Assembly: GCA_949357655.1 (NCBI GenBank)
Contig: CASHTG010000002.1
Span: 682,001 to 746,000, forward strand
Source: Parascedosporium putredinis
Lineage: Eukaryota; Ascomycota; Sordariomycetes; Microascales; Microascaceae
Reading direction: 5' to 3'
Length of the DNA: 64,000 bases
Positions 27,101-39,841 of this stretch are shown piece by piece. Made by a program: the position numbers and the translations under genes. The notes beneath the pieces were generated by a model. The model made no database searches. It was given only the letters and a program-made list of their open reading frames with translations, and was not told where the DNA came from. Each line of letters begins with the position of its first letter. The stretch's first letter is position 1.

Positions 27101-28356
27101 GTGACCTCCTCCATACACAAAGTACAAGCACACGCCCGGGGCACCCTGTTCAATTGTTGTAGCCACTTGACGCCACCGAGGGCGAACCTTTGTGGGTTAA
27201 AAGAGGATGGATGAGGGAGAAAAAGGTACACCCCTCGATCTATTCTCTTTATTTCTGCGTTTGTTCTTCCCCTGTGGGAAATGAGTCGGACACGCAGCAG
27301 AAAAGGAAAAAGAATTTGCCCGGGCCAACACCAACGGGGCCTGCAGGTCTAGATCATGGGATGGGTCACCTCATGAGATGTCGGAATGGGGAAACCAAAC
27401 ACCCATAGATTCCACTCTCTCCCCCACCTCCCCCTGTCTGTCCTCGCTTCAGTCGCACAGGTTCGTCTCGGTCTGGGGCTCGGCTTCCAATAAAAACCTG
27501 TGGAGACCGCCCCAGCTAATGCATCCTTAGGTGGTCACGTCACAGGTACCGAGTCTGAATCCACATTTTCCAACCTAATCCTCTTCCAAAATTGTTGATC
27601 GTTGCTCAGCTTTGTGGATCGTGGATGTGTTGCCCTCAATAATACCCTCGTTCGAATTGGCGGAGGCGATATTTCAAAGCCCGGATGCGTTTGGTCCTTT
27701 TGCGTACAGTTTACCCAACCTCTTTTGCGAAGTTCGCATCTCGACATACACCCAGGGCCAATTTTTTCCCTCTCTTTTCAGTTGGGCAGAAGAATTGTGT
27801 ATGTGGAATCAAGGAGCATCAAGAGACACTCCACACTAGTTAGTGTAAGTGTGGCGCTGCCACCCATTGCCTTCAATTTTCCGTTCAGAGTTTCCCTCCT
27901 TTTTTCTCTTCTTCCTTTTTTTATCTAGTTGTTGTTTCTTTGCCTATTCTTCCCGAGCAGGTTACTTTTAGACGGTCCAAACCTGATTCGAGTTTTAACA
28001 AAAATTGTAACAATCTAGATAGTTGAGCAACGCCGATAGACGCTTGGTGTAAACCAAGTAACTTTACTAATACGAGAGCTCTGCTGCAAAGCGCAGATCT
28101 CATCCTCGACAATGGACAGGCAAGACGTGAGGACCGGTTTCCCTGCTTCTCCTTGAGCCAAGACTAATGGCCGGCGGCAAGTCGATCAGTGGAGATTCGT
28201 TGGATCAATTCAATGGCCAGCATAATGTTGGGCGTCGAGCCAAGGCAAGCGCCCCCGTGAGGGAGGAGAGTCGGGATGCTTCGGCAAATCTATCTTACTA
28301 TGGCACGCCACTCGTTTTTCTTTTTCTTTCTTTTTCCTTTTCCTGTCTTTTTTTTC

Positions 28357-28382
28357 TTTTTTTTTTTTTTTTTTTTTTTTTT
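28357..28382. repeat. poly(T) run, longest homopolymer in the window
   Basis: Twenty-six consecutive T, preceded from about 28315 by a mixed T/C tract (ttttctttctttttcc). On the minus strand this would read as an A-rich tail. Confidence 0.92.
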
Positions 28383-31300
28383 CGGCGGAAGACTTGTCCG
28401 ATGCTAAAATCGATATTTGTCCATGCACACCATCTTTATCGGGGCCCGGGTTCCGGTGGATGAGCGTGGCTTTCTTGGCTGATTCCTACGCCGGATCTTT
28501 GTGAGTCCTTGGTGTTTCCCAAAGCGGCATTTGGGCGTTGTTGGACCCCCTTTGATGGTCTCTCCCAATCATTTTGTCCTAGCTTGTCCTTACGAAGTTG
28601 ACACCGCTGCGACCTTGAGGATACAGCGAGGAATTGGTTGGAGGTGCAAGCTGAATGGCCGTGACGGGCCAATTGACGGACCGCGAATGAACTTGAGAAA
28701 ATTGAGCTCTTCCAAACCTGAAAACACTTGACCTCAGGCTTTCTTCGATGGTCTCTGGCATCATCTCCAACGTGTATGATAGGGGTACGGCGAGGGAAAC
28801 AGATATTGGCTGGCGCCTTTAGCAACGGTGCCCACCCCGATGAATTTTCCAGCGGGTTGACTCAGTGTCTATTCAATCCATTTGACTCAACAGAGTCGAT
28901 GACGCCCCGAAGGAGAGGACATCAACGCAAGAGACGGTTGAATAATACTTGACATGAAAGAGCAGGAAGGTAACCGTCCTGAGCCGTTATATCTTTTCAT
29001 CCTCATTTCATCTAGTTCCTTTTTCGGTTCCATCTCTTTCCACATCATCTGCCGTTTGTATGCAGGACGCTAAGCACAATTATTGTCCTTCCTTGACAGA
29101 AACGGATTGCGACTTAGACCTTAATTTGCGCTACCGACACCACCGTGGTCCTGAGACCTCTTAGATTTCATAGGGTAGGGGACGTAAGAGATTAAGAGGG
29201 GATGGAGAGAGTCCGTGGATTCAAGCGAGGGTGCCGCGATAAGACGTAGGCGACGTTGCACTAAAGGGACGGATAGTTTACGGTTTCGGTTCGCGTTGAC
29301 GGACGACACATTTGATGGGCACATTGATCAATCATCCAAGATTGAGCTGCTCCACACGCTGCGATAATTAGTACCAGCAATCCACCCGTTTGATATACAA
29401 TGCTTGTAGATGTGGATATGGTCGACTCGCATGCACCAAAACCCACCCATTGACAGCACAGCAGGAGCCTTGCTCAATCACCGCCGCTGAGTTAGCGCAT
29501 AGACGGCTATAATTTGTCACAGTGCAGGAGTCAAGCCTTCCTCCGATTGAATCGACGGAAGGGGCCAGCTGTGGCGCTCGTGTCGACGCCGACCCTGTGG
29601 TGTTGGGAGACCTGTCGTTTGCATTCCAGCCCTGGACCTACGCTCCTCCTGTTCGGGATGCCAAAAACCTAGTCGCATCTAGACATTGGCTAGCTTGGCC
29701 TGAGACTGCGACGGCTCGCGGCAGGTCTTGCAAGTGTTCAATTGTCTAGGCTTAGGAAAAAAAAAAAGAAAGAAACAGGGGAGGGGATTTTGTGTGAGCC
29801 AGCAGCGTAACTGGGCCTGGCGGTTTCCGCCACCGACGTCCTCTCATTGTTTTTACTTGACTGGTTCGTATAGTAGTTCAAAATTTGGATGGCTTTCCAA
29901 GCTTGCTTTGCATCCATTTGCGGCGCGGTCTCGGCCTTACCTCAAAAGGCGTACAACGGTGGGAGGACGAAATCTTGGGCTTTGGTGAGGAAAGGAAAAC
30001 GGAAGGGCGAGCAAGTGACCTTGATAAACTCCGTTACCACACCCTGGCTTCAAGTCTGTCAGAGCACAAAAGAAAAGAGAAATGGTAGGATTCCCCGAAA
30101 GACGGCAGCACGCAAGAATAAAAGGTTCATGTTGTCGGAGCATTCAATAGCTCAGTGGATCCTACTGGTATTACACCTGCATTTGAAACCAGGGCGAACA
30201 AGTGCACTGTGGCTACCTAACAATGGATTGACTACTTCAATGTTGTAGATTCACCCATGTACAGCTCCACTAAGAGTATCGACCAATCTTCCCGGTATCA
30301 CTGGAAAGAACACCAGCGAATATGGAATGTAATAGATACGAAGCAGGCGCAACCGAGCCCGAAAAAGGGGGAGGAGAAAAAACGAAGAAAAAGAGAAGAG
30401 CTTGGGCAAAGATCGGGAAAAGTACGAAAGAAGAGACGATTTCTTCTCATGTGTTTTGTTTGATAGCCTCAGCTCCGGGCTCCGGCCGTTGGTCCTTGCT
30501 TGGGTCTCATCCCTGCTGGGAGTCTCCATGTATGACAGGCGGGTGGGGGAGGGGTGGAGGGATCGCTGATCGGGTGCCTGGCTTGATAATGCAAAAGGGG
30601 GAGCAAGGTGGGATGGGTGGAAATGGGCATGGAAAAGACAGCTCTTTGCGCCTTGCTCCGGTTCCGTGTTGCAGCTCTTCACAGTGGGAGTGGTTGAGAA
30701 CTAATCTTGGGTGATGTGCACGGGACTAACCAAGACCCATGGATGGGCGAGGTTAGTGGGGAGGAACGAAGCTGGGCTTCCAGCTGCGAGTTATTGGAAG
30801 TAGCTTGCTGGATTGGTTTGGTTTGAGCTCAAGCTGGATGGGTGGAATGGCGGGTAAACCCTGACTAGCTCCGCATGCAGAATAATAGTTGATGCAAAGA
30901 TGGTATACCGGTGCTACTTTATACATTAGGAGCCGACGAACGCAACCAGAGGAACCCCCGAGTAATCTGTGGCTGAATGTCCAGGGTCGGGGAAGAAGGG
31001 TGGTTAATCAAGCGATGGGCAGGGTAATACAGGGAAAAGAGAGGTGGGATATGGTATGAGGTGTGCACGTCCGATGCCGTGATCATAGTTCATAGTTTAC
31101 ACATCAATGTCCCCATTCTTCACGGTGGAGGTCTTTCCGAGCTGCCGCCGTCGGGTTCGAGGAATCGGGTTCCCCAGCTTTTGGAGTAATTCGGAGAGGA
31201 GATGTGATGTTTAATGCTTCAATATGCAGGCTCCTACTTGTATGGTTAAAATGTAGAGCGAGGATAATGAGGTAGCATTGCTCCATGTCCTTCGTGTTTG

Positions 31301-32190
31301 ATCAAAAGCGCGCACGGCGCTGGGGTTTCGCTGAGGCAATCGAGGATTGAATTTGATGCTGGCTGCAGGACAATGTTCGTTTGATGGAGCATGCGAGGCT
31401 ACCTGCAGTGTAAATCAATGGGATTGAGCCCTCTGAGGTGCCTTGGTCGACGGGTTGCGAAATTGACTTGTTAGCGTGGCTTGTCTGGCCCTTGGGAGCA
31501 TGTACCTTTTCGGGGAGGGGCCTGGGTTGCCGCACCTAATGCAACGGCGCAATACTTTCAACGTCGGTTTGTCAACCCTGAGCCTCAGCGCAGCCCAACT
31601 CGAAGCGTCGAGCCGCAAATGGTGCCATTTGTGATCAGGATCCGCAACAGTATTGGGCTGGGAGGCACAGTGTTCAAAATTCTTCCTTTGCCAGGCTAGA
31701 TGCAGCCAGGGATCAAACAACAGTAAGTGTGGGTGGATCTCTCCCTCAATCCACGGGCTCTGTCTCCAAGTCGTGCACACCAACGCATCAACTATTAAGC
31801 TGGTCTCCGCCAAATCAACCATTGATCAATTGATCTATGGATGCACCCAAGAACTTTGCAGTGCTGGGTTTGTCTCTGACAGTTGCTGTAACCCGAGAGG
31901 TTTCCCCCACCATCTCACAAGACCATCTCACAAGGACTCATCTATGAAATTGTGATCGAAGAGCCGTCCTGGCAGCGTGGCAACCATTCCGTGCTCTGAT
32001 ACCCACCACCACTACGCTCTCGGCAAGGGTTTGGCACACCCTTGAGTGTTCAGGAACCCCGCGCCCGCGCGCTTGCCCCCTGCTATCATCTGTGGTACCC
32101 TGCCGTCTGGATGGACCGTAATCATCGGACACCGTTAGAAAAGTTTTAATGCAACAGCAAAAATCACGGGGCTTAACCTCCCACCCAGAC

Positions 32191-32210
32191 CTACCCTACC
32201 CTACCCTACT
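32191..32210. repeat. CTACC short tandem repeat
   Basis: Three perfect CTACC units and a fourth with one mismatch. It is superficially telomere-like but has the wrong unit and too few copies for a fungal telomere (TTAGGG). Confidence 0.85.
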
Positions 32211-32851
32211 TCAAGTTCCTGGATGTACTCAAGTGCTTGGTGTGCAGACTTGCCAGCCAGCGATCTAGCCGAAGCTCGTGCACTAATAAAGACTAGAGAT
32301 TTACGGGGTAATGCAAAACGGCAGGCCGCCATCAAAGTCCCTAGGCGTTACAGCGTGTGGTCAATAATTGCACTCGTCTCATATCAGGTACATGGACTTT
32401 ATGCCCCCATTTTACGGAGTCGCAGCCATTATCGCTTGCCCCTGGCCTGCTGGTCAACCCTTCCTTTTTCTTGGACCCAGTTATTTAGTTCGCAAGTACT
32501 CAGCTCCTTCTGTCTCTCACCTCCTGGTCTTGTCCTTTTGGAGGTACAGAGCTAATATAGCCCAATGCTCGTCGGCAGCACTCATTTCGATCCTCCTCTC
32601 TCTTCAATGTTCCTTTCTTTCCCTTTTCCTCCCTTTCCCCCTCTCCGTTTTGTCCTCCTCAGTCCATCTCGCTCCCTTTCTTTTTCTTGAACCTTTTCCC
32701 GCCGTCGTGCTCTTTTCTCTTTTTCTCCAATTCCGACTTGGATATGAAAGTCGTGTCTCTCCCTTGACCTATTTCTTTCTTACTTTGAACTCAGCTTCTC
32801 GCCGCTCCTTATCTACATCAGAACTGTTGTTTCCTTTGCTACCATAAAACC

Positions 32852-32879
32852 GCCACCGCCACCACCACCACCACCACCA
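32852..32879. repeat. CCA/CCG trinucleotide repeat
   Basis: About nine CCA-type units (with one or two CCG) in the C/T-rich region upstream of SOK1. It lies outside any supported coding exon. Confidence 0.9.
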
Positions 32880-34305
32880 TCAACTTTACACCCACCACCC
32901 TCGCCGCCGCCAACAACACCAGCACCAGCGTTAACACCGTGGTCTCCGACAGGTCGAGCTGCAGAAGGACGACCCATTCGCCATTCCACCCTAACCCATC
33001 GTCTGCTTTTACTTCGGCGGGTCTTGTCCACAATTTGATCAACACCCAACGCCGGATCGGGGCAAAAAGAAAGAAAGAGGAGGACAAGCAGGAAAGGAAG
33101 GCGTCTCGCATTTTAACAGACCCACGCCCGGAATCCCGTCTTGCCACTACTTGGAATTATAAGCGCCATTCCTCTCCATCGATCCGCAACGCTGCCCGTA
33201 CGAAGCCCAAGTTCTCTCTAGCCCCCTTTCTGGCAATCCAAAGCTCCTACCTCTTGCCAACACACCGCATGGGCAACGTCTAACGCCACGTCTGGTCGAC
33301 CAGAACCAAGCCGGCCACTCCTGCTCTGGTAAGGAATTTCGTCTCGCACACTCTTCCGAATTCTTTGCTCCCTTTCTTTTCTTTTCTTTCCTTTTTCTCC
33401 TTCTTTTCTTTTTCCCCTCACGAGAAGCCCAAGCTTTGCTCCACTCAGTTGCGGGGAACAATACCCTTTGCCCTGAAAACGATCTCAGACCTTTTCTGTC
33501 TTGCGCTTTGAGCCTAGTGTCAAACTCCCCACTGGGCCTTTTTTCTCTTATACACTTATATACCTCCTCCCTCAAGACACCCTCACGGCTTCCCTCAACC
33601 CATCCCCCTTTCCTTCACATCACTTGGATCTTGGCCTTTCCACTCATTCTGTTGCCCATTTAGCGGCCACTCCGCTCTTTTCACGATCTCGCCTGCCTCT
33701 CTCTTGGCGCATTTGCGCGACATATCCCTCGCCAGCCGACTTCCCTTGCATATCTCCATACACCGCTCCTCTTGGTTGTCACATCCACCGCGGACGTCTT
33801 GCTTCTGTTTTCTTCTGCAGAGGCCATCGGGATAAGCTGCCCGAACCTGTCTCTTCACCACCCAAGCCGCACACTTGTGAGCAAACGTCCCAAATCACCC
33901 CTCCCGTCTGTTTTTGGCCCCGTTTCCTCTTTACCCTCGAAGCACAGGGTAGACGGCAAGTCAACTGCCATTACCCGTTTTCACGAGACCTGTCGTCTTA
34001 CTCGAACTTTGCCCTGCTTCGTGTTTGCAGCACTTGCCCCGTGACTCGTGCCACCCCTTGACAACTTGTCCACCACTACCCTGTCCTGCCTTGTGCTTAA
34101 AATAAATATGACGGACTGACCCCAGGGTGTAGACAGCAACTTGTGATCACATCCGGCTCCTTTTCTTTTTATCGCAGCAACACGCTAGACCCGACCCGGG
34201 CTCGCCTTTACGCCTCCGGAATTTCGGACGATACTCACCCGACGACGGTGCCCTGTGCGATCCCTCACTCATTTAGCCCACCATCTCACACATCTCAGCC
34301 TCACA

Positions 34306-36224
34306 ATGACGACGGAACAAGGAACCGGTGGGGGTGCCCTTGGGGATCCCCGCCTAGACCTAACACACAGAGCGAGCCCTTGCCTGACACCGAAGTAGAG
34401 AATTGTATCCCCCAGCCACAGGATGACTCTCAAACCCAATATGTCGAACCGCTACGACGCCTCGACGAACCTGCAGCAACTCCTGGTGGGAAGCTCGCAA
34501 ACGCATACCCTGCCGCCTCCACTGGCTCGACCCATAGCCGTTCTGGAAGCTGCTATCTTCCCTATTCTCTGCGCATGTCCAGGCCGCTTGAGCCTCCCGT
34601 GACTAAAGCCACACTAAGCGAGCTCGACGTAACCAAAATCATTCACAACCCTAAGCTTCGCCACGATATTAATTACGATCCCGATCTGCATTTCCGTCCT
34701 AACCTAGAGGGAGAAAAGGGAAGGAGGAAGCAAGAGCGCGCTAACCTGTTCTGGAATGCTCTCCTAGAGCAGCTCAACGAGTTCGTCATGGACCGGCCTA
34801 GTTTCGAGGCGAAGCACGGAAAGGGTGACGATTGGTGCCTTCCGGCCCTTCTCAGAGCTGTTAAAGAGATTATCCAAACCTTGGTGCCCCAGCGTGACCG
34901 GGTATATCTTGACGAGGGCCTAAATGTGGACCTGCTCATGCAACAGTTCAACATGGGTGTTGCCGATTTAGAGAAACTAGCCCTTTGGCTTTCCAAAGTT
35001 TTGAAATCTCATTGCGCACCGATGCGCGACGAATGGGTTGACGAGATGTACAACGAACTCAGCAACGGTAACCGGAACAATGACATGGGCGAGCTCGTCA
35101 AAGGCATGAGGAGTTTGCTAAGCGTCTTGGAGGCTATGAAGTTGGATGTCGCAAACCACCAGATAAGATGTCTCCGTCCGGCGCTGATTGAGGACACGGT
35201 CAACTTTGAACAGCGCTTTTTCGCGAAAAATGGCGGCCGGCAAAGTCGAAACCGACTCTGCCAAGATTTGGTACGGAGACGCCTGCGAAAGATTCTCGCC
35301 CCTCCTCACTCCTAGCAACACGCAAGCCTTTGGTGATATGACAATCTTTTTGAAGGCCTCTCTCGACTTCTTCTCCCTTCGGTGAATGAGAAGACCCTGC
35401 CAAACACTTTTCTCTTTGACGAAGAGCGCATCATGAAGCTTCGATCTGACATGATGGACGCTATCAACTTGGACATCTGCATGAAGGCGTTTGAGGAAAT
35501 GGAGTCGGGATACGGCGCTCTTTTCCTGTCTTCGGCCTTGCAGGGGTTGACGGACCAGATGAGGCCGGGCTCTCCCGACTCCGTCTTTAGTGGATGTGCG
35601 TCAACCTGCTCGTCGCGCCCTTCTAGCCTCGTCTTCAGCACCGCCGGCTCCGCAAGCTCCTCTCCGCGCACCTCTCTTGTGCTTCCCACGCCGACGGCCG
35701 CAGACAACGCTCGCTCCAGGGCCAAGGCGAACGAGCTCTATAGCTCGCTTGTCTCCCTCTTGCAGACGGCCCCATCCACCGCTAAGCCGGCCGCCCGCTG
35801 GAAGGCTATTGCTCCGTCGATGGCTCTGCAAGTTTTCCGTTACACGAACGCCCCGCAGCACGCTCTACCGGTACTCGAGGCAAATATTGCTTCTCTGATC
35901 AATGATGTCCACGGCGCCAAATACAGGGAAGTGGAGGAGAAATTCCTCGGCAGGCTTTCTAATGAGCTCGCCTCGCGTGTTAAGCAGTTCCGGGGCTTGT
36001 CCGGTGTTAGCTTGTTCGGCATCGCATCTGGCAGCCGGCCCAATAACTCGTATGGCTATCAAGAGCGTGACCGGGAGGAAAGCTCTCGGGAAACCCGAGA
36101 GGACGGGAGCCTTGAAGACATTGCGGTCCGCCTCGCGCATCTCGGAATCATCCACTGGAGGGTCTGGTCAAGCCTGGTGTACTCGGAGGATGTCGAGATG
36201 ACAACGGAACCCGACCAGATTTGA
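34306..36224 (+). CDS. SOK1: SOK1/TCP11 family protein
   Basis: Sok1 of yeast suppresses loss of cAMP-dependent protein kinase; family members carry a T-complex-11 domain, but the biochemical activity is unknown. Conserved parts: LEPPVTKATLSELDVTKI, NPKLRHDINYDPDLHFRPN, GEKGRRK, VPQRDRVYLDEGLNVDLL, LLMQQFNMGVADLEKLA, HCAPMRDEWVDEMYNELS and LEAMKLDVANHQIRCLRP, then VETDSAKIWYGDACERF and EERIMKLRSDMMDAINLD in later frames. The N terminus is Pro/Ser-rich and poorly conserved. Three apparent one-base losses: the G run 34330-34334, the A run 35226-35230 and a site at 35368-35376. The first lets the well-placed ATG at 34306 (A at -3) join the main frame; without it, the first in-frame ATG is at 34575. 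The stop is at 36222-36224. Convergent with DSC2. Confidence 0.86.
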
Positions 36225-37582
36225 ACCATGATCCGAAACCGTCGTCAATGCAGCTTGCGATGGGATGCACTCAACTGCGAAATTTATCATCCGTACCCGT
36301 CTTTCACCGCAGAGCCCGCCAACGTTTCCCCTTTCCCCTCATACATGCCTTAATACTCATCTACGCGCGGACACCCACAGACACAACAACTCCTTCCTGG
36401 ATGGCCCGTCATTAGCCTCCGCACTCCTTTTTCTCCCTACTATCACCTCGCCCAAGTTATTTTCTTTCATTTGTCGCAGCATATTTTTTTGTCCTCCGTT
36501 TTCTTGCCGCTTTCGCACTAGTCCCTGGAGTTACGGCTTATAGACTGGGTTTTTGGGTGGGGATATCCATCGACATGCACAATGTCGATTCATCTTTTGA
36601 CTTATCCTTTTTTTTTCCCCCGCATTTCTTTTTCTACTTTGATTCTTCTTGGTCCTCTAATCGGGGTTTTGATCAGCAGCCCCTGAGGAGCCGAGGTACC
36701 CCCTTTTTCTTCTTCTCATCAAATAGGCACATACCCCGTGCTTCTTCGTTGTCTGTATTTATCGAAAAGATCGAAAAGGCACGAAGGAGGATGCAGCCGA
36801 AGGGGAAATGGAAGGTTGTTGATCAACCTCATTGCCACATACCCTCTAATATGGAAGAGAGAGGAAAACAAAAGAGAGAAGATGGTGAACCCATGTTTCG
36901 TGAAGGAGACATGCCTGGAAGTAAAGGAACATGATTCGGAGCAAAGCAGTCAGCTGTCTGTACATGTGGCTGGCCTGTCTGTTGAAGGGCGCAGCTGAAA
37001 AGAAAAGATGGGAGACTGAGAGGCGAACAAAAATGATATTGGGTCAGCTTAGTCTTTAGTCTTTTTTGTTTACATATTCTCCCTTGATACGGGACGGTAG
37101 GCTTTTGCCATCGCTCATCTTTCCTCTCAACCACGAAAATATTTACCACTTCAAGTCTAACACTGTCCTCTCCCCACTCTATGCTTTTGCGTGCCGCATG
37201 TCTCTCCGCAGTCGTACGTTTTGCGATTATATTGATCCATGGATGTAACGCTGATACTCGCCGTAAGATGGCCTCTTGCTTTACACTTTCAACACAAGAC
37301 TAAAAAAGAGAGTTAGACATACTAGAGTAGCCTGCTTGACGCTGCTAAAGCCTATACGTGACTTGTGAAAGAATGGGCATTCGATGGAACGGAAGGCATG
37401 ATCTGTAGGGTAAATAATATTGCTTCCGGACTTATTCTATCCTGCTCTGCAATCTCTAATCGTCAACCCTATATACAATGAGAGCGTGCCGTAGGATGCT
37501 ATACCTGGCCCAATCAAGAACTACTAGCTCTTGTCATTAGTTTCGGGGTTCCAATGATCCACCCCCTTTAGTCTATCCCCTT
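36225..37582. other. convergent intergenic region
   Basis: 3' flanks of SOK1 (+) and DSC2 (-). The first 500 bases are C/T-rich. Nothing coding or repeated is recognised. Confidence 0.5.
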
Positions 37583-38575
37583 TCACAAAAACTGTTGAAA
37601 AATCTCCTGCGTGACGGTTCTCCTTTGGGGGCCCGACCTCTCCTGGCCCTCCCTACCAGTGGCTGTGGCGGCGGTAGGGTCGGCATCCTCATCCTCGAGC
37701 CGCCTCCGCAAACCCTCAAACTGGGCAGAGGGTTTCTTGGATGTACCGCCGACGAGCCAGGCGGGAACGCGCCAGGCGGTGAGGCGGGCGGGGAAAACGC
37801 CGGAGCGCCAGGCGTAGCCGAGGGCCCAGCCGAGAGGGGCGGTGATGAGGGAAGCAGGGAACTGCATGAGGGCGAGTTGGAGTGGTACGAGGTAGCGGTA
37901 GGACTTGTCGGAGAGGGTGAGGCCGGTGAAGCCGTCGCCCGTGGCTGAGGGGCCCGAGGAGGAGGCCCCGCGGCGGCGGTGGAGGCAGCTGGGGTTGCGC
38001 TGTCCGAGGTGGCAATCCTGTACCGGTAGACGTGGGGAATCACGGCATGATATTGGGCGAGGATGGCAAAGATGAGGGCGGTGGGGCCGGCGGGGAGGTA
38101 GTTGAAGAAGCCGCCCGTTATGGGTTGGAGGAGGGAGAGGATGGCGACGGGAAGGACGGCTGTGAAAACGGACGTTACTGCGAGGAAAGACTGTTGGAGA
38201 ACGAAGTGTCAAGGGTTAGTCAGAAGGAAGAAACAACGAAAGAAGTGAGTGAAGAGGGCCCATGGGGAAGGGAAAGGGTAGGGCAGTGCTGGGCCATGGG
38301 GGAAGAGAGGTGCGGCTTACGGCGAACTTCCTGGACCCCCACATGCGCTCGACTACGCGCAGGTTATAGATGGCCATGCAGGCGAACAGCACCTCGCTCG
38401 AGTTCATAAAGCATAGCTGGTAGGTGAAGGCCCGCCACAGCTGACGGTAGTGCCATATGTGGGAGTCGGCAAAGATGTAAAAGTAGTGCTTCACGTCGAA
38501 CAGAGTCGCGGCCACCGAGGTGCCGACGAGACCGACGACGAGGGAGCGCGAAACGGGTGCGTTGGTGAACGACAT
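37583..38575 (-). CDS. DSC2: rhomboid-like DSC complex subunit 2 / UBAC2-like protein
   Basis: Dsc2 is a rhomboid-fold membrane protein of the Golgi/ER-localised DSC ubiquitin-ligase complex, used for SREBP activation in many fungi and for membrane protein quality control. Exon 1 (38575 to 38321) encodes MSFTNAPVSRSLVVGLVG, then FDVKHYFYIF, QLWRAFTYQLCFMNSSE and YNLRVVERMWGSRKFA. An intron follows (38320 to 38191, 130 nt). Exon 2 (38190 to 37583) has further hydrophobic helices (VTSVFTAVLPVAILSLLQP, LIFAILAQYHAVIPHVYRYR, LQLALMQFPASLITAPLGWA) and ends in EGLRRRLEDEDAD and a basic tail. One apparent base loss in the four-base run 37966-37969 separates the two halves of exon 2. No catalytic Ser/His pair is apparent, as expected for a pseudoprotease. 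I cannot confirm a UBA domain in the short tail, so the exact subfamily is less certain. Confidence 0.82.
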
Positions 38576-39841
38576 TGTGCCGCCTTCTGTGGATTCCGCG
38601 CTTTTGCGCGCAAAGGACGAGGGTTTGTGCGTAAGTAGCTAGAATAGCGGCGGTTGGGGATGCGGTGGCTTTGCGGCGGGCGTTACGTTTTATGGCGGGG
38701 CAGGGTTGGGTGTCAATGGCGAAGCTCCGGGTTGAGCCACATGCTTCGTAGGCCGATGCTGCTGGTGTTGGCTGTGAGGCTCGAGAGACGAGGTGCGCCT
38801 TGGAAGGGGTGGGAAAAACAAAGGCCGCCTCCGGGGGAATAAGCGCACAGTGTCTTGGGATGTGGGGAAGAAGAAGTGTCAAAGACGATATCTAGTACAG
38901 GGAGAGCGCATCGGTGGGCAGTGATGGTGTTGGCGGCACGTTTTCGAGTTGCGAGGAGGTTAGAGTTGGGGGTGGATCAAAGGCGGAACTGGACAAATGG
39001 CATCACGACAGCAATTGGAAGGAGTGGTGCCCCACGCCCGCGGACTTGTACCAAAGCTGCCTCATGCAATTAAAGAACAGCAAGTGATGCTACAAAATCC
39101 TCGTATGGCTCTGGGACCCTTCTGGCTAAAGATCATCTACTCCACGACGTAATCTCAAACGAGAAGAGGTTTCCACGTCTTGATTGCGAAACTATTCGGG
39201 TATGCGACAATAATTATTTCCTGGGAACGAACTCTTCTTTACTGTGTGTGACGCTGGCCTCGAGTGGTGGGGACAAGCCAACCAGAGCAAGCACGCACAT
39301 GCAAAACGGGCGAAGCTGTCCTTGTTGGGACACAAGATAAGATTACCTAAGCCTGTACCCGTCGCGAAGCGACACGGGTTCAACGAACCACGCTGCACCG
39401 CCCACCGCACCACGTTGCCCATAGGTTGGCGGACGAATCCTTGCGAGGAAAACCACACTCCGCGAAGCAGCGTCCTCCCAGGTGACAAGTAATATGCCTT
39501 CGTACACCTGCACCGCCAAGCGACGCTGACGTCGTCTCCCTTCAACTTTCTTTTTCCATGCTTTCCGTCCTTTCTCACGCTTGAGACACTGACAGAAACG
39601 AACACCTATCCACTCGCTTTTTTCTTTCTTCTTTTCTTAATCGGTCATTCCCATAATAATATATCAACAGCATCGGACGATCGAGAGAACCTTAATACGT
39701 CACACCCTATATTGTAGACCAAGACAGCGCCGGATCCCTTTTTTTTGGGTCCTTTTTCCCCCTGAAACCTTGGGCATTTTCGAAATCTTTTACCTCGTGG
39801 GCATCCTCGCCGCTTCGTCCCCTCGACAAACATTCCTCATC
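38576..39841. other. divergent promoter region, DSC2 / RER2
   Basis: About 1.27 kb between two start codons. It contains gctgacgtcgtc near 39523-39534, which includes a TGACGTC (CRE-like) core, and C/T-rich leader sequence from 39530. No coding segment is recognised. Confidence 0.5.

Larger units (their letters stand above)
14599..34305. other. gene-poor interval of about 19.7 kb
   Basis: No gene could be supported here. Open frames are many but short (the longest about 191 codons, at 20893-21468 minus), overlap on several frames, and match no family I recognise. Known genes in this window, even with broken frames, still show recognisable fragments of 90-400 codons; nothing like that occurs here. 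Base composition looks mixed, not the AT-rich, stop-filled sequence expected of RIP-mutated repeats. Scattered long T or A runs are listed separately. From about 32460 to 34080 the plus strand becomes strongly C/T-rich, with long cttt and ccctt tracts, which fits the promoter and leader of SOK1. No tRNA, retroelement domain or terminal repeat was seen. Confidence 0.6.

Noticed and set aside
30149..30225. A string resembling a tRNA A box (tagctcagtgg)
   Set aside because: No matching B box (GGTTCGANNCC) or foldable cloverleaf follows.
32191..32210. Telomere-like repeat
   Set aside because: The unit CTACC is not the fungal telomere unit and there are only about four copies.
33501..34061. 186-codon plus-strand open frame upstream of SOK1
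   Set aside because: It is C/T-rich leader-type sequence with no recognisable domain.
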